Program-made: the position numbers and the translations under genes
Assembly (NCBI GenBank): GCA_022606425.2
Contig: JAHDVF020000727.1
Location: forward strand, 1 to 64,000
DNA: 64,000 bases
Direction of reading: 5' to 3'
Source: Lepidostoma basale
Lineage: Eukaryota > Arthropoda > Insecta > Trichoptera > Lepidostomatidae
Notes under the pieces: model-generated
What the model was told of the DNA's origin: nothing
Databases searched by the model: none
The model's input: the letters and a program-made list of their open reading frames with translations, nothing else
Shown: piece by piece, positions 1 to 9,730 of the stretch
Layout: the number at the start of each line of letters is the position of its first letter
How positions within the stretch are numbered: the stretch's first letter is position 1

Positions 1-770
1 TTATTTTATATTTGAAAATTTTAAATATATATTTTTAAATTACAACATTTATCAAATAATATATAATATTTTAGGTTAGTAACAATACTTAATGAATTTT
101 GCGTACTAGTAATGATAACAATGTTTTTGACATAATTATGTAAGTATTTAATTACATTTTGAACATATCATTTCTAATTTTTCGTAGATTTTAAAACACA
201 TTATATTAATAAAATCAGATACAAAATATTGCATTTAATAAGAAAATAATATTTGGTACAGTATCTTATTGAATTAATAATGTCACTTGATGAAAAAAAT
301 ATCTTTGCATTGGAACAATGTAAACGGAACAAAATGGCTGAATGGGCGCTTTAATGGAATCAAAGTGTAATTTAGTTACACAGTGCTATTATTATTCCAA
401 TTAAGATACGGGAATCCAAACATTAATTTCCGCGTGTAGAGGCGCCGCAATCAGAAGAACTTGCCCGCCTCGCAGGGCGTCCATTCTCTTCGGACCTATT
501 TAAATTTCAGAGTCATCAAATCAACAGATGTGCCCACACTAGCGATTGAACATTTCCATTAGGCGGAGACAATGAGCCGCCCGGCGTTTTACTCAAACAT
601 AAGGTTGGGCCGGAATGCCGGACGGGAGTTCTAACGCCGATTACTTTGCTGCTTCTGCAGGGATTAAAAAGCACGCGTAATGCTATTGGCCAGGGGTTGG
701 GAAACAATGGCTGGCGTGCCAAGTTCGCCGCCTTTTATGCACGGCCTATGAGCAAGATTATAATTATACA
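1..770. other. AT-rich sequence with a GC-richer block, no gene recognised
   Basis: Positions 1-430 are AT-rich with nothing recognised. Positions 435-760 are clearly richer in G and C and contain open frames on both strands of about 65 codons, but no protein family is recognisable and there are no convincing splice signals. It could be a conserved non-coding block or an old mobile-element remnant. Confidence 0.4.
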
Positions 771-774
771 ATTT

Positions 775-838
775 CAACAACAACAACAACACCATCACGC
801 CGTTTCCCCAGAAGGGTTAGCAAAGATAATGGACGAAT
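775..838 (-). mobile_element. LINE A / SINE B 3'-tail fragment
   Basis: On the minus strand this matches only the last ~60 bp shared by LINE A and SINE B (the segment reading gcagtccattctttctgcc and cttcggggagacggcgtgat in good copies), here with several changes. The tail is replaced by a (CAA)n run instead of (CTAA)n. It is too short to say which of the two families it came from. Confidence 0.6.
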
Positions 839-884
839 GAATTCGTACTCCATAGTAAACAAATACGTTCTAAACAATTATTTA

Positions 885-1085
885 TTCTTCTGTATACGCC
901 ATACTTTGTGTTGTTATGATAGTTTATTTCTATTTTTCTTTTTATACACTTTGTATATACAACAATTTTATTAAAAAAATAAAATACTGAAGAAGAACTG
1001 TTTGTCCGAAATATGTCATAATTTCATTTTTTTTTAAAAGTGTTGTGTATACAAAGTGAATAAAAAAGGAAAATAGATATAAATT
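885..1085. repeat. Palindromic repeat with hammerhead-like core at its hinge (family f)
   Basis: The left arm (about 888-986) is an imperfect reverse complement of the right arm (about 1018-1085); both carry the segment tacactttgtatatacaac or its complement. A single plus-strand hammerhead-like core sits between them at 987-1017. The inner end of the left arm stops where the core begins, and its sequence corresponds to the bases just after the predicted cleavage site. Related copies lie at 62100-62510 and 16515-16595. Confidence 0.6.
975..1030 (+). ncRNA. Hammerhead-like ribozyme motif, family f copy 1 (degenerate)
   Basis: CTGAAGA lies at 987-993, then one extra A, then a stem II region (994-1007) whose 5' strand has a G-to-A change relative to the copy at 62170-62215. 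GAAA lies at 1008-1011, followed by TATGT and the presumed cleavage base C at 1017. The core boxes and their order match a type I hammerhead with a minimal stem III. The extra base and the weakened stem II make activity doubtful. Confidence 0.4.
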
Positions 1086-1400
1086 ATTTCTTCACCCATG
1101 CATTTTATACGTTCAAACTAACGCAATGATCCTTTAATAATATTTTTGTCAGCATTTGTAATTTTGACATACACCGTTTTACCGTACATTCACCCAAGGG
1201 ATCTCACATCTACCGCATGCTTCGCTTCCATACAAAAGACAAAAACAATTTGAAATTGTTTAATATTATAACATAGGAAAAACCCAAGTATGCGAAATTC
1301 AACATATTTCTAAATAAAATTTCTAAAATCTCATTGAACGAACTTATGAAATATTCCAATATTTATTGAGTGTTAAATTTTTCATCGGACGACAGTATTG
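1086..1400. other. AT-rich, no gene recognised
   Basis: Nothing is convincing apart from a ~22-bp stretch near 1215-1240 that resembles the part of LINE A encoding its GSEAW motif on the minus strand. That is too short to call as a copy. Confidence 0.4.
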
Positions 1401-1404
1401 TCAA

Positions 1405-1490
1405 ATTCCAGAAAAAGATATTTGATGATGCCCTAGTAAGGTGAAACGTGTCATCCCATAGAATATATAATAATAAAACCCCTTGAAAAC
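1405..1490 (+). repeat. Family E repeat, right-arm fragment
   Basis: It contains TTGATGA, T, a GCCCTAGTAAGGT hairpin, then GAAACGTGTC, followed by atcccata. This is the family E hammerhead-like arm; the left arm is missing. The first core base is T where a canonical hammerhead has C. Confidence 0.5.
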
Positions 1491-1879
1491 GCATTCCACC
1501 AAAACAATGGATTATTGTCATCAAAGCTTACAAAAAAATTGTAAACAAATGTTTGCCTACCCCTGGTGTAGACTCTGATTATTGCACACGTGAAATTAAT
1601 AAAATTAAGAATATTACACATGCTTTATTATCGCAACACGCAAGTCCGAGAGAGTAACTGTTTTGTAGGTACAATTTATGTCATTTCATTCAATATAATC
1701 ACGTTATAAAACCATTTTCGTAGCTATTTTCATCGAATCGATAGCTTAATAACACAAACAAATTCATGTTAACGTGATTTAAAAAACATTCGGGTTTTAT
1801 GATTTCGTATTAAAAATTAAACTATTAGTTGACTTAAATTATATTTTGTTTCAACTGATTAACTAGCAAACCATTATTT

Positions 1880-1950
1880 AGAATATTTGATGTAACCCTA
1901 GCAAGGTGAAACGTATCCTTAAAATTTATAAAAATAATATTGAAAATGGA
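1880..1950 (+). repeat. Family E repeat, right-arm fragment (degenerate)
   Basis: The segment tatttgatgtaaccctagc followed by aaggtgaaacgtatcc is recognisable as a mutated family E arm. Both the CTGANGA box and the GTC box are damaged. The interval between the two fragments (1491-1880) is AT-rich with nothing recognised. Confidence 0.35.
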
Positions 1951-2398
1951 CATTTGCATACATGACATATTTTATTCACAATTATTTTCTATCAGCTTAA
2001 CAAAAGCATAATCAGCGCAGTGAATCTTCAATACAAATAATTAAATTAAAAAATTTAACTCAAATGCCTAAATGGCGCTATTTTAGGAAAAGCCCTAAAT
2101 TAATAATGTTCTCCTTCCATGGAAGGTAGTAGAAACAATAGAACAGTTATTTGAGACTCATTTTCCAAAATCGCGCAGATTGGGAAAAGCCTGTCTTGCT
2201 AGAGCGCCCGGGATGGTTTACACACCTTTGTGTCAGCTGACGGGGTGGAGCTAAAAGATATTTTAACGATTGATTTGGAAGTGAAAACTTAAACTTTTGA
2301 AATACCGAAAGCGTTATTTCGAGTAACTTTTAAAAATTTTACTCATTCGAATATGAAAATCAGTTTAATTCTTAAAATAAGGACTTATTATTAAATCA

Positions 2399-2580
2399 AT
2401 ACGAATGATAATGTCTGCTTTTTAAAAAGTTTTATTATAATACTCGTATATTTAATAGGAATGACATATTTCGCCTCCATTGGGTATCATCAAATGATAA
2501 AATCTAAAAAAAGCGAAACATACCAATCCCATAGAATAAAATGAAATTTCGATAAAACAGACGTTTTAATTCGTATTAAT
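2399..2580. repeat. Family E palindromic repeat
   Basis: Imperfect inverted repeat: the left end acgaatgataatgtctgctt pairs with the right end aaacagacgttttaattcgt. On the minus strand the left arm has TTGATGA, T, an ACCC...GGC stem region, GAAATATGTC and attcc, which is a hammerhead-like order. The right arm core is degenerate. It directly abuts the family M element that starts near 2581. Confidence 0.6.
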
Positions 2581-2741
2581 TATTAATTGTATCTCAATAG
2601 AGACCAAGATGCAAATTAGAAACAGAATATGGTGCCATTCTTACGACCACCGCGTCTGACAAAATTTTGCAAGTTGTATATATTCTACAAAATCGGACAA
2701 CACTTCACATTTTTTAGTTCAATCTACACTAGCGCCATCTA
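2581..2741. mobile_element. Family M MITE-like element, left part, cut by piggyBac
   Basis: It shares taattgtatctcaatagaga, gaaacagaatatgg and the agcgccatctattaa segment with the family M copies at 26427-26820 and 48130-48450. It breaks exactly at a TTAA (2742-2745) where the piggyBac element begins, and resumes at 5069. The copy at 26.5 kb has TTAA at the equivalent place and so acts as an empty site. Confidence 0.65.
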
Positions 2742-3208
2742 TTAACCCTTCACTGCATGGTGTATCAAATTTGTTACATAGCCAAAAATTAGCGTTAAAA
2801 CGTCCTTTAAAAAATATAAGCAACCATTCGTTGTTGTTACTGATTAGTTACATTCATAACTCACGTATATAGTTCATAATTTAGCCACGAGAGGCGCTAT
2901 GAATGCCAAAATAATAGCCTCACTTGTCACTCGAAGACAAAATGTCAATTGGTGCAAATCGGTGATTTGAGATTCGTGTTTTCGACTTTTTTGGAGCGAT
3001 TATGACGGAGAAAAAAATATTTACAGGCAGTCATGTAAGTGTTTTATCGTTTATAATATAAATAAATTTACTATATTGTGTTTTGTCATAGAAATTGCTA
3101 TTTTTTAATATTGTATCAAATTTGTTACATCATGCAATGGTAGCTTCGTAATGCTCGTTGTATGGATTACTTTGCAATATATTATTTTAAGTGTTTTATA
3201 TGCAGTAC

Positions 3209-3715
3209 TTCTTCTTCTTCTTCTTCTTCTTCTTTTAATAGATCTGACGATCTGTGACAAAAAAATAATATCTCGTCGGATGATGAGATCCAGCTGTCCC
3301 TCCATCTCTTAGGCGGTCTTCCAGGTGGGCGGTGTCCGGAAGGGATTTCATAGGCGGCTGTATATGCGAGTCTGTCACCATCCATTCGGGCTACATGGTC
3401 CCTCCAGTATCTTCTTCTGGATCTACTCCACTGAACGATATCCTCTATTTCGCAGGTTTTCCTTATGTCTGCGTTGCGGACACGATCTCGGAGGGTTTTT
3501 CCAGTAATTGATCTTAGGACCTTCATCTCCGATGTTCTAAGTAGTCCCTTGGTTCGCACAGTGTCAGCCCGCGTCTCTACAGCGTACGTCATGATGGGTC
3601 GTACGCATGTTTTGTAGATTCTGATCTTGCTGTCGATACGCATGTGCTTGTTTTTCCAGACCAGATTCTTCAGGCATCCTGACACGGCAGAGGCTTTACT
3701 GACTTGTTCAAATGG
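3209..3715 (-). mobile_element. LINE H fragment (reverse-transcriptase C-terminal end) inside piggyBac
   Basis: A minus-strand open frame of about 160 codons ends in a (GAA)n tail at 3209-3235. The peptide contains VRPIMTYAVETRADT, ITGKTLRDRVRNADIRK, a WRDHVARM motif and GRPPKRWRDSW, the typical region downstream of the reverse-transcriptase domain of insect LINEs. The catalytic palm is absent, so the copy is 5'-truncated. A 12-bp target-site duplication, tatatgcagtac, flanks it exactly (3197-3208 and 3716-3727). The frame is open up to the (GAA)n tail, so this is a fairly young insertion, later than the piggyBac. The same clade appears at 37265-37430 and 55855-56150. The exact clade name is not certain; dead as an autonomous element. 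Confidence 0.85.
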
Positions 3716-3757
3716 TATATGCAGTACGATAATTTTAATTCTTTTTTTATTCTTATA

Positions 3758-4522
3758 ATGTCATATTTGAAGAAAAGTATGAACGAACCCCTTACTAAGA
3801 AAGAACTAATGGAGATCATAGAAACATTCGGGGATAGTGAAGATGAACTGGATACTTATTCTTCAGATGACGACATTGAAGTTGAACATGGTGCTTCTGG
3901 TTATGAGGATATTGAAAATAGTCCTGTGGAGCTTACTCATATTACAGAAGTAGATTCAATCCCACAAACCAGTGATGTTTCTACAACAACTTTCCACGAT
4001 ATCTGCTGCTCGGCCAAATGTGACAAAAGTTTATAATACCCATATGGGTGGTGTAGACTTATTAGATAGTCACATTGGACGTCATCATATATCTTTGTGA
4101 TCAAAAAATGGTATTTTAGAGTATTTTCCACTTATTAGACATTCCTACCAATAATGCATGGTTATTATTTCAATGTGCATCAATTGAAAAGAGGCAATAA
4201 AATAATATGACCCAATGGGATTTTCAGGCTGAGATTGCTACATGCTTGTATTGCATGGGAATCAATAATTCGCTGAAAAGAGGGAGGTCTAGCAATATTG
4301 ACCGTGAGCTGGAAGAAAAGCGACATAAAGGTCCGACAACTCATGTTCCTCCGTCAAATGTTCATACTGACCAGATGAGCAATTGGATTCAATATGATCC
4401 TTCCAGACAACGTTGCAAATTACAAAATTGTAAGGGGGTTGTCGCATTACAAGTGCTCTAAATGTGGTGTTCATTTATGTTTTACAAAAAATAAAAATTG
4501 CTTTATAAATTTTCACCGGTGA
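3758..4522 (+). pseudogene. Broken piggyBac transposase
   Basis: The likely start is the ATG at 3758 (or 3779). The N-terminal ~75 codons are acidic, with LTKKELMEIIETFGDSEDEL and several SDD/DDD clusters, as in piggyBac N-termini. The reading then jumps, without the catalytic core, to a segment at about 4010-4190 that reads in another frame as YNTHMGGVDLLDSHIGRH and SKKWYFRVFSTLLD, the conserved region near the last catalytic aspartate. After a further break an open part (4207-4461) includes WDFQAEIAT. The end, in another frame, reads HYKCSKCGVHLCF, the cysteine-rich C-terminal finger. The first two catalytic aspartates are lost in an internal deletion, and there are several frameshifts. Non-functional; homology is clear, activity is not possible. 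Confidence 0.85.
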
Positions 4523-4697
4523 GATTTTTAAAAATTATGTAATAAATGTATAAAAATGATATGGAAATAGTGTTTTAATTATTACCATAAAAATTAGAAT
4601 ACATATACGTATAAAATAAATGCACATAAAACTTAGTTTCATTATTAAATTGATCTTTATTTCATTGATTATTGAATACCAAACTTATTCTATACAA

Positions 4698-4877
4698 ATG
4701 ATTTTACTGAAATCTCTTGATGGAAGTTCATTTTAAATAATAATTAAATAAAACGATGTTTTTTAACTACTTCCACTTTTGTCTTTATTTAGACAGCGAC
4801 CGGTTTCGCCAGGCTCGCTGTCTAAATAAAGACAAAAGTGGAAGTAGTAAAAAAACATCGTTTTATTTAATTATTAT
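4698..4877. mobile_element. Near-perfect palindrome with target-site duplication (family h)
   Basis: The arms at about 4735-4797 and 4817-4880 are near-perfect reverse complements over ~62 bp, separated by a 19-bp hinge (4798-4816). A 13-bp direct repeat, ttattctatacaa, lies at 4685-4697 and 4878-4890 and looks like a target-site duplication. That makes the insert 180 bp, with ~37 bp of unique sequence before the left arm. It sits inside the piggyBac element, so it is younger than that insertion. Confidence 0.75.
4791..4823 (-). ncRNA. Decayed hammerhead-like motif at palindrome hinge
   Basis: On the minus strand the hinge reads GAGCCTGGC, GAAA, CCGGTC. The flanking AGACAGC and GCTGTCT would form stem I, and the palindrome arms extend this stem by more than 50 bp. 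GAAA, a self-complementary ACCGGT box and C at the cleavage position are present. The CTGANGA box is reduced to about two bases, so it cannot be active as written. Confidence 0.3.
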
Positions 4878-5072
4878 TTATTCTATACAATTTCTCAAAA
4901 GGATAACCATTGCATGATGTTGCAAATTTGATACATAGGTATTTTATTGATTTATTCTTGTTAAAAGTTTTTCATTATTTTTTTATTTTTTTTTCCTCTA
5001 ATGTTTAGAGTAAGATACAATAGAAAATATTTATTTTACTTAAAATAAAAAAGTCATGCAGTGAAGGGTTAA

Positions 5073-5190
5073 GATTGTATTAAGCATTAAGCATAAGAAC
5101 TTTATTAACGCAATCTGAAATGCTACCACCATACATTGCTAAAATCCAGTATTCGTTTACAAGTATTTGTATATATTCAAAATGTCGTAT
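5073..5190. mobile_element. Family M element, right part beyond piggyBac
   Basis: It continues from the TTAA target with ttaagatt (matching the empty site in the 26.5 kb copy) and later ctaaaatccagtatt and caagtatttgtata, which recur next to the other family M copies. Together with 2581-2741 it forms the element that piggyBac interrupted. Confidence 0.5.
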
Positions 5191-5261
5191 TAATTATTTA
5201 AAGTGAAGTTTCGCATCATTGTTCAAAACACAATAAATAGCTTGTTGAATTTGAAAGCCGA

Positions 5262-5440
5262 TCTTCTTCTTCTTCTATAAGTGCCCTGTCGGGTCCTTCC
5301 AACGTTGGCGATCACCTCGGCGAATTTGTCCCTGTCCTGCGCCGCTTGTAATAGCTCCTGCACACTTCAAATGCCTGTCCACTCCCTTATGTTTCGCATC
5401 CAGGACATCTGTCTCCTACCGGGCCCTCAGCGTTACTCAT
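5262..5440 (-). mobile_element. LINE I 3'-end fragment
   Basis: The minus strand matches the copy at 44118-44320 over the C-terminal coding end (region coding GRR, REWTG, AQDR and ANVGRT-like residues), then a (GAAGAA)n tail at 5262-5275. The frame is damaged. Only the last ~150 bp of the LINE is present. Confidence 0.65.
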
Positions 5441-5514
5441 AAACAATATTTTCACAGATTTTTTTAAATGGTTAATTTATTTTACAACGTAACTGAAATA
5501 TGTCACAAGAATCA

Positions 5515-5602
5515 ATATGATAGCTTTACCCTTAACATCAATTTGGCTCGGACTGTAATGCTGCAAAAAGCGATTCAACAAAATAATAATAAAAATAATT
5601 AG
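5515..5602 (+). mobile_element. SINE C 3'-end fragment
   Basis: It matches the tail of the tRNA-derived SINE: catcaatttggctcggactg, taatgctgcaaaaagcg, then an (AAT)n-like tail. The tRNA head is missing. Confidence 0.6.
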
Positions 5603-6227
5603 AGTGACTATCTTTGGGGCGCTGGCGATACATATTATTTAATAATTACATCGCACAATTTAAAATTATATTGAGAATTATTTATATACATAACATTAAG
5701 TAGATTCGTATTTTTAGATAATTTTATTGCAATAAATGTTATTTTTTTGGTGATTAAATGCGATTTTAAAACGAAATTTTACTAACCTAACCAGTCGTTA
5801 GTCGAGATATTAGTACTTTTCGATAAACAATGCTCCGCAAAGTTGTGATTGAAAATTCCATGTCATGATAAATATGGATGCAAGATATTGTAACGCGTTT
5901 GCCAATTTTTCGAGTGGATAACGAATATCCTTTGGCAATAGTTCGGACGTTTCAACATCTTCTTTAAAATAGATACTTCATCTATTCTCAAAAATTGCTA
6001 AAATAACAAATTTTATCACAACCCTATTATTGATACTCGTTATATTCCGGAGTCTTTAAAATATTACCCTGTAAATCTAGTAAAATCATACTTCCGCTTT
6101 ATTTAAATTTGATGTTTTAATTATTTATATTTATTGCTAAAGTTGAAATCATTGTTTTAATATGAATAAAATATTTTAAGAAAACTAATTTAATGTTAAC
6201 TAGACTAGATTTTCGAAAAGAAAATCT
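5603..6227. other. AT-rich, no gene recognised
   Basis: No coding region, tandem array or inverted repeat was recognised here. Confidence 0.4.
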
Positions 6228-6545
6228 TTCGTTGACCCATTAAGGATGGTCAGACGTGGAGAAGGAGATACAACAAAGAGCTCTACAATCTACTATACCA
6301 GGACGTCAGCGTGGTCAATTTTATAAAGATGGCTAGGCACTTGTTTCGCATGGGGGATCTGGAGCTCCCCAAAAGAGTGTTGTCTGACAATCCAGTAGGG
6401 CGAAGAAGGGTCGGTAGGCCGAGACTGCTATGGTTGGATGGTACCGTGGCAGACTGTTGGGTCCTGGAGCACCAAAACTGGGGGGTGGCGGCCAGAGACA
6501 GAACGGGATGGAGACGTTTCTTGGAGAAGAGTAAGACCCACCAAG
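6228..6545 (+). mobile_element. LINE J fragment (C-terminal end of LINE ORF)
   Basis: An open plus-strand frame reads TWRRRYNKELYNLLYQ, then MARHLFRMGDLELPKRVL, GRRRVGRPRLLWLDG, NWGVAARDRTGWRRFLEKSK and HQGL. This is the usual region after the reverse-transcriptase domain in insect LINEs: an RH-type GHV/RHLFRM motif, a GRPR box and a RDR.GWR box. It is 5'-truncated with no palm domain. The stop falls beyond the family end because the frame runs on into unrelated sequence. Confidence 0.75.
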
Positions 6546-6845
6546 GGTTAATGAAGATATGTATTCAAATGTTATTATTCTTCTTCATGTCCTGCATGTT
6601 GAAGACCTTCCGCTCTGTACAGAAAAAAGATCAATTTTGGTTCTGTGATAGAGACATCTTTTACCAACCGTTAACAACGACACAGAGTATTAAACCTGCA
6701 ATGATTTTCGAGACGTCCATCTAAGATACCAATAGACATAAGTATACCCAATATTGCATAGAATATAACTATCATTTAACTTGGGTCAATTATTGACTAC
6801 CTACGGTTAGGTACATCAATTCTATACATTTCTAATATCCTCAAT

Positions 6846-6903
6846 ATAACAAATAACCATACAAATAACCACAAATAACCACAAATAACCACAAATAACC
6901 ATA
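6846..6903. repeat. Short tandem repeat, 10-bp unit
   Basis: About five copies of acaaataacc with small variations. No coding meaning; the frame across it gives only a low-complexity peptide. Confidence 0.9.
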
Positions 6904-6973
6904 TTTATGTACACGTAAACGTACATTCGTGCTTTTTAATGAGAATTTATTTGTACTTGCTTCGGGAAATCCA

Positions 6974-7165
6974 CTTTGAATGTTCTCCGGTCTCAATCTA
7001 AGGATTGGTTTGCAGCAAGACGATGCATTTTTTTCTTCCACTCCGCTCGGTCCTCGGCAACTTTCTTCAACTCCACATATGAGGTGCAGCCATCTTATCA
7101 AATCTGGTCTAGGTACTCCTGGCGAGGTCGTCCTCTGCCAATCGATCCTTCGACCATTCCCTCCA
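6974..7165 (-). mobile_element. LINE F 3'-end fragment
   Basis: The minus strand matches the copy at 36380-36985: a stretch coding GMVEGSIGRGRPRQE, then a GCTS/EL.K-like and AEWKKK-like region, then the segment ctgcaaaccaatccttagat at the 3' end. Small frameshifts are present. It is only the terminal ~190 bp of the LINE. Confidence 0.7.
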
Positions 7166-7169
7166 ATAA

Positions 7170-7910
7170 ATCATGCTTAAATTTTGAATAACGTAAGTAA
7201 ATTTTCCCATGTTTTCACATTAATTAGTTTATTTAAGAAATGTAGGCAAAATTGATTTAGTAAACTTTTAAATATATGTTATAAATATTATACAGGATAT
7301 TAACAATGTTGTATTTATAACTGTTATATGGTGGAAGTAGCAATATCCCCGGAAAGGGAAAAGCAGAAATTAAGAACAGGTCACTGAGTTATAACATTTT
7401 GAATGATGTTTCATCCGAGAGCTATTTATATTAACTACTAGTCCTTTCCACTTTCATAACCTTAAGTTATCAAAGAAATATTGATCGCTGTATCATATAT
7501 CTATACATTTGTTTGTAGAAATAATATTATTCCAATCAATAACGAAATATGTAAGTGGCGGGAATTAAAAAATAACTCTAAGTTAAACATGGTACGAATT
7601 TAACAATCACATACTGAAATAGGGATACATTCGTAGTTGAAAAAATCGACGAGCTTGGGTGTTTTGATGTGTAAATAAAGATTTATCAAAAACAATATTT
7701 AGTTTCATCCCCTCCGAGAAATCGGTGTGATGATTTATTTTTGACAAAGAAAATATGAATTATCATTTTGATTATCAATAAAAAAATATTTTTATGTACT
7801 CATCAAAATTAAAGTAAAATGTGTAAGTAAAAAAAGATTTTGAAAAACAGATTCACGTTTAATAAAATATTCCAAGCTGAATTCATGTTTATCAAAACAC
7901 TGTTATATCT
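7170..7910. other. AT-rich, no gene recognised
   Basis: No coding or repeat features were recognised. Confidence 0.4.
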
Positions 7911-7914
7911 ACTT

Positions 7915-8285
7915 ACGAGTAAAAAAGCATATTTAGAAAGAGCCATATTAGGAATAAGCCTAGAGACAGAGTCAGAAACGATACGATGAGAGAAAAAAAC
8001 AAAAGTCACTGACATCACCCACCGGGTAGCGACTCTAAAATGGCAATGGGCAGGTCACGTAGCCAGAAGCCCAGACGAAGAATGGACAAGAAGACTACTG
8101 ACTTGGAGACCGTGGACGGCAAAGAGAAGTGTAGGGTGACCGCAACTACGGTGGAAGGATGATCAGAACAGACATGTCGGAATAACTTGGTTGCAGTCTG
8201 CACATGACAGAGTGACATGGAAGCGAATCGAGGAGGCCTTTGTCCAGGAGTGGACGGGAATAGGCTGAAGAAGAAGAATAAGAAG
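7915..8285 (+). mobile_element. LINE K fragment (C-terminal end, GAA tail)
   Basis: Read across frameshifts it gives LERAILGISLETESE, then KVTDITHRVATLKWQWAGHV, ARSPDEEWTRRLLTWRPWT, WKDDQNRHVGITWLQSAHDR and WKRIEEAFVQEWTG, followed by a (GAA)n-like tail near 8262-8285. This is the standard C-terminal end of a widespread insect LINE. It is truncated and has at least one stop codon. Confidence 0.8.
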
Positions 8286-8289
8286 CAGG

Positions 8290-8960
8290 TTTTAGAAAGG
8301 GCAGGTATTTTTTACCTGAAAATAAAACAAAGTAAGTCGATTATACGAAATCTAATTTTATTTATAATCTTTAAATTTGTACCTACATAGGTAATGATGA
8401 AATTTATGTTTGAAATATAAGTTTCTTGGTTTTTTCTGCGCTATTAGCTTGCGATATTTATAGATAATGCTTGGGGGTTGGGGATTTTGCTGTGAGTATT
8501 TTCGAACTATAATACAGTCAAATTCAAATATCGAATCCTTTTATCACGATGCACGTTGCCGGGTAGGTACACGCCGACCCGCCCCCGCCCTCGGCAGGTG
8601 AGGTACTCGCCGTCCACCTACGTCTCATACGAACGATAAGTAGCCACTGTGGATTCGAAAAACTGAATAAAACATTTCGGCGAGTCTGCTACGGAGTGTT
8701 CGATTTACAAATAGAACAGAAACTCTCATTGCTAAGTGCCTAACTAACAGAAACCCTGTGATGTACGTTCGTATGGAGGCACCTAGATCAGTGGTCGATA
8801 ACCATTTTAAGGTATTGCAAGCTTTTAAAGTAAATTACTTAAAACTTAGGCAATTTACTTAAAAATGTTCTTATTTAAATTTTTCCTAACCATTTTAAGG
8901 TTTTGCGAGCTTTTCAAATAAATATATATTTAGGGCATTTATTTCAACTGTGACTATTTC
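8290..8960. other. AT-rich with a GC-rich block at about 8540-8640
   Basis: The block near 8550-8640 is C-rich and contains ccgacccgcccccgccctcg; it codes for nothing recognisable and could be a conserved non-coding or regulatory element. The rest is AT-rich with a local duplication: accattttaaggtattgcaag near 8800 and accattttaaggttttgcgag near 8890. Confidence 0.35.
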
Positions 8961-8965
8961 GAATT

Positions 8966-9262
8966 GAATCAAATCAAATCAGTTTATTTTCTCAAAAGAT
9001 ATTACAAATATTTTTTAAAGTTTAAAACATCTATTGAGAACAGGTAAAATATAATAAATATATAATACCAGGAACGCATGAGAGATGATTTGACATTAGG
9101 AATACAAGATACTCTCCAAAGTCAAGAGTATTTGTCTTCTGAACGTCCTTTCACGAATATAAAAGACATCGATCTCCGAAGCGATTATGTTCAGCAGTTT
9201 GATTGCTTTCCCCACCGGCATCACCAGAGGCAGGTTGGTTCTGCATGCTGGGAGATAAAACA
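8966..9262 (-). mobile_element. Family D retro-element copy
   Basis: The left end has a tcaaatcaaatcag tail, the complement of a TGATT-repeat 3' tail. The body (minus strand) shares ccggtggggaaagcaatcaa and gatcgatgtcttttatattc with the copy at 22000-22325, and accaacctgcctctggtgat with the one at 32131-32509. No long frame exists. It may be a SINE or a LINE 3' UTR. Confidence 0.6.
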
Positions 9263-9267
9263 GATTT

Positions 9268-9415
9268 CTAACTAACCATCATGCCGTCTCCCCGAAGGGT
9301 GGCAGAAAGAATGGACTGCTACAATTTCACTGATGCGACACTCAATCCCTTTCATTTTGCCCCCGCGGGAGACGCGGTGTGATAAGTTGCGAACCCCATC
9401 GCCACCAATAGGCAC
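9268..9415 (-). mobile_element. SINE B copy
   Basis: On the minus strand: tggcgatggggttcgcaac, tcacaccgcgtctcccgcgg, then the LINE A-like end gcagtccattctttctgcc, cttcggggagacggcatgat and gttagttag. It matches the copies at 19640-19830 and 51405-51600. The 3' tail abuts the 5' end of the family D copy. Confidence 0.7.
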
Positions 9416-9644
9416 TTAAAAAACAAAACATAAAATTGTTAACTGTTTTAATAAATTTTTTGGCAGTCAGTGACGAATAAATATTGAACGTTTCATTTCT
9501 CATTTTCTTCGTATTTGAGAACTTATTTTCATCTATATGGGTATGAAGATAAACGCCTACTTATATTAACTAAATCGATATGTTTACTTAAGTTATTTAT
9601 TTATTATTTCTTGAATCATGAAATAAAACACCATATGAAATAAT

Positions 9645-9730
9645 TAATACGAATGAAAACGTTTGTTTTCTAGAAGTTTTTCTATAGTTAGTGGAAACGA
9701 CACGTTTCACATTTTTAAGGCATTAGCAAG
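9645..9730 (+). repeat. Family E left arm, interrupted by a LINE
   Basis: It starts aatacgaatgaaaacgtttg and ttttctagaagttttt, as in other family E copies, up to ttaaggcattagcaag. The repeat appears to continue at 10034 after the inserted LINE F fragment. Confidence 0.55.

Larger units (their letters stand above)
2746..5068 (+). mobile_element. piggyBac-type DNA transposon with intact ends, internally deleted
   Basis: The element starts CCCTTCACTGCATG and ends with its exact reverse complement, a perfect 14-bp terminal inverted repeat, and is bracketed by TTAA at 2742-2745 and 5069-5072. TTAA target duplication is the hallmark of piggyBac. Internal sub-terminal copies of atcaaatttgttacat occur near both ends. 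The interior holds a broken transposase (3758-4522), a LINE inserted at 3209-3715 and a palindromic hammerhead-like repeat at 4698-4877. It interrupts a family M element. Confidence 0.9.

Noticed and set aside
1210..1240. LINE A fragment (catgcttcgcttccatac)
   Set aside because: Only about 22 bp match, too short to separate from chance or a scrap.
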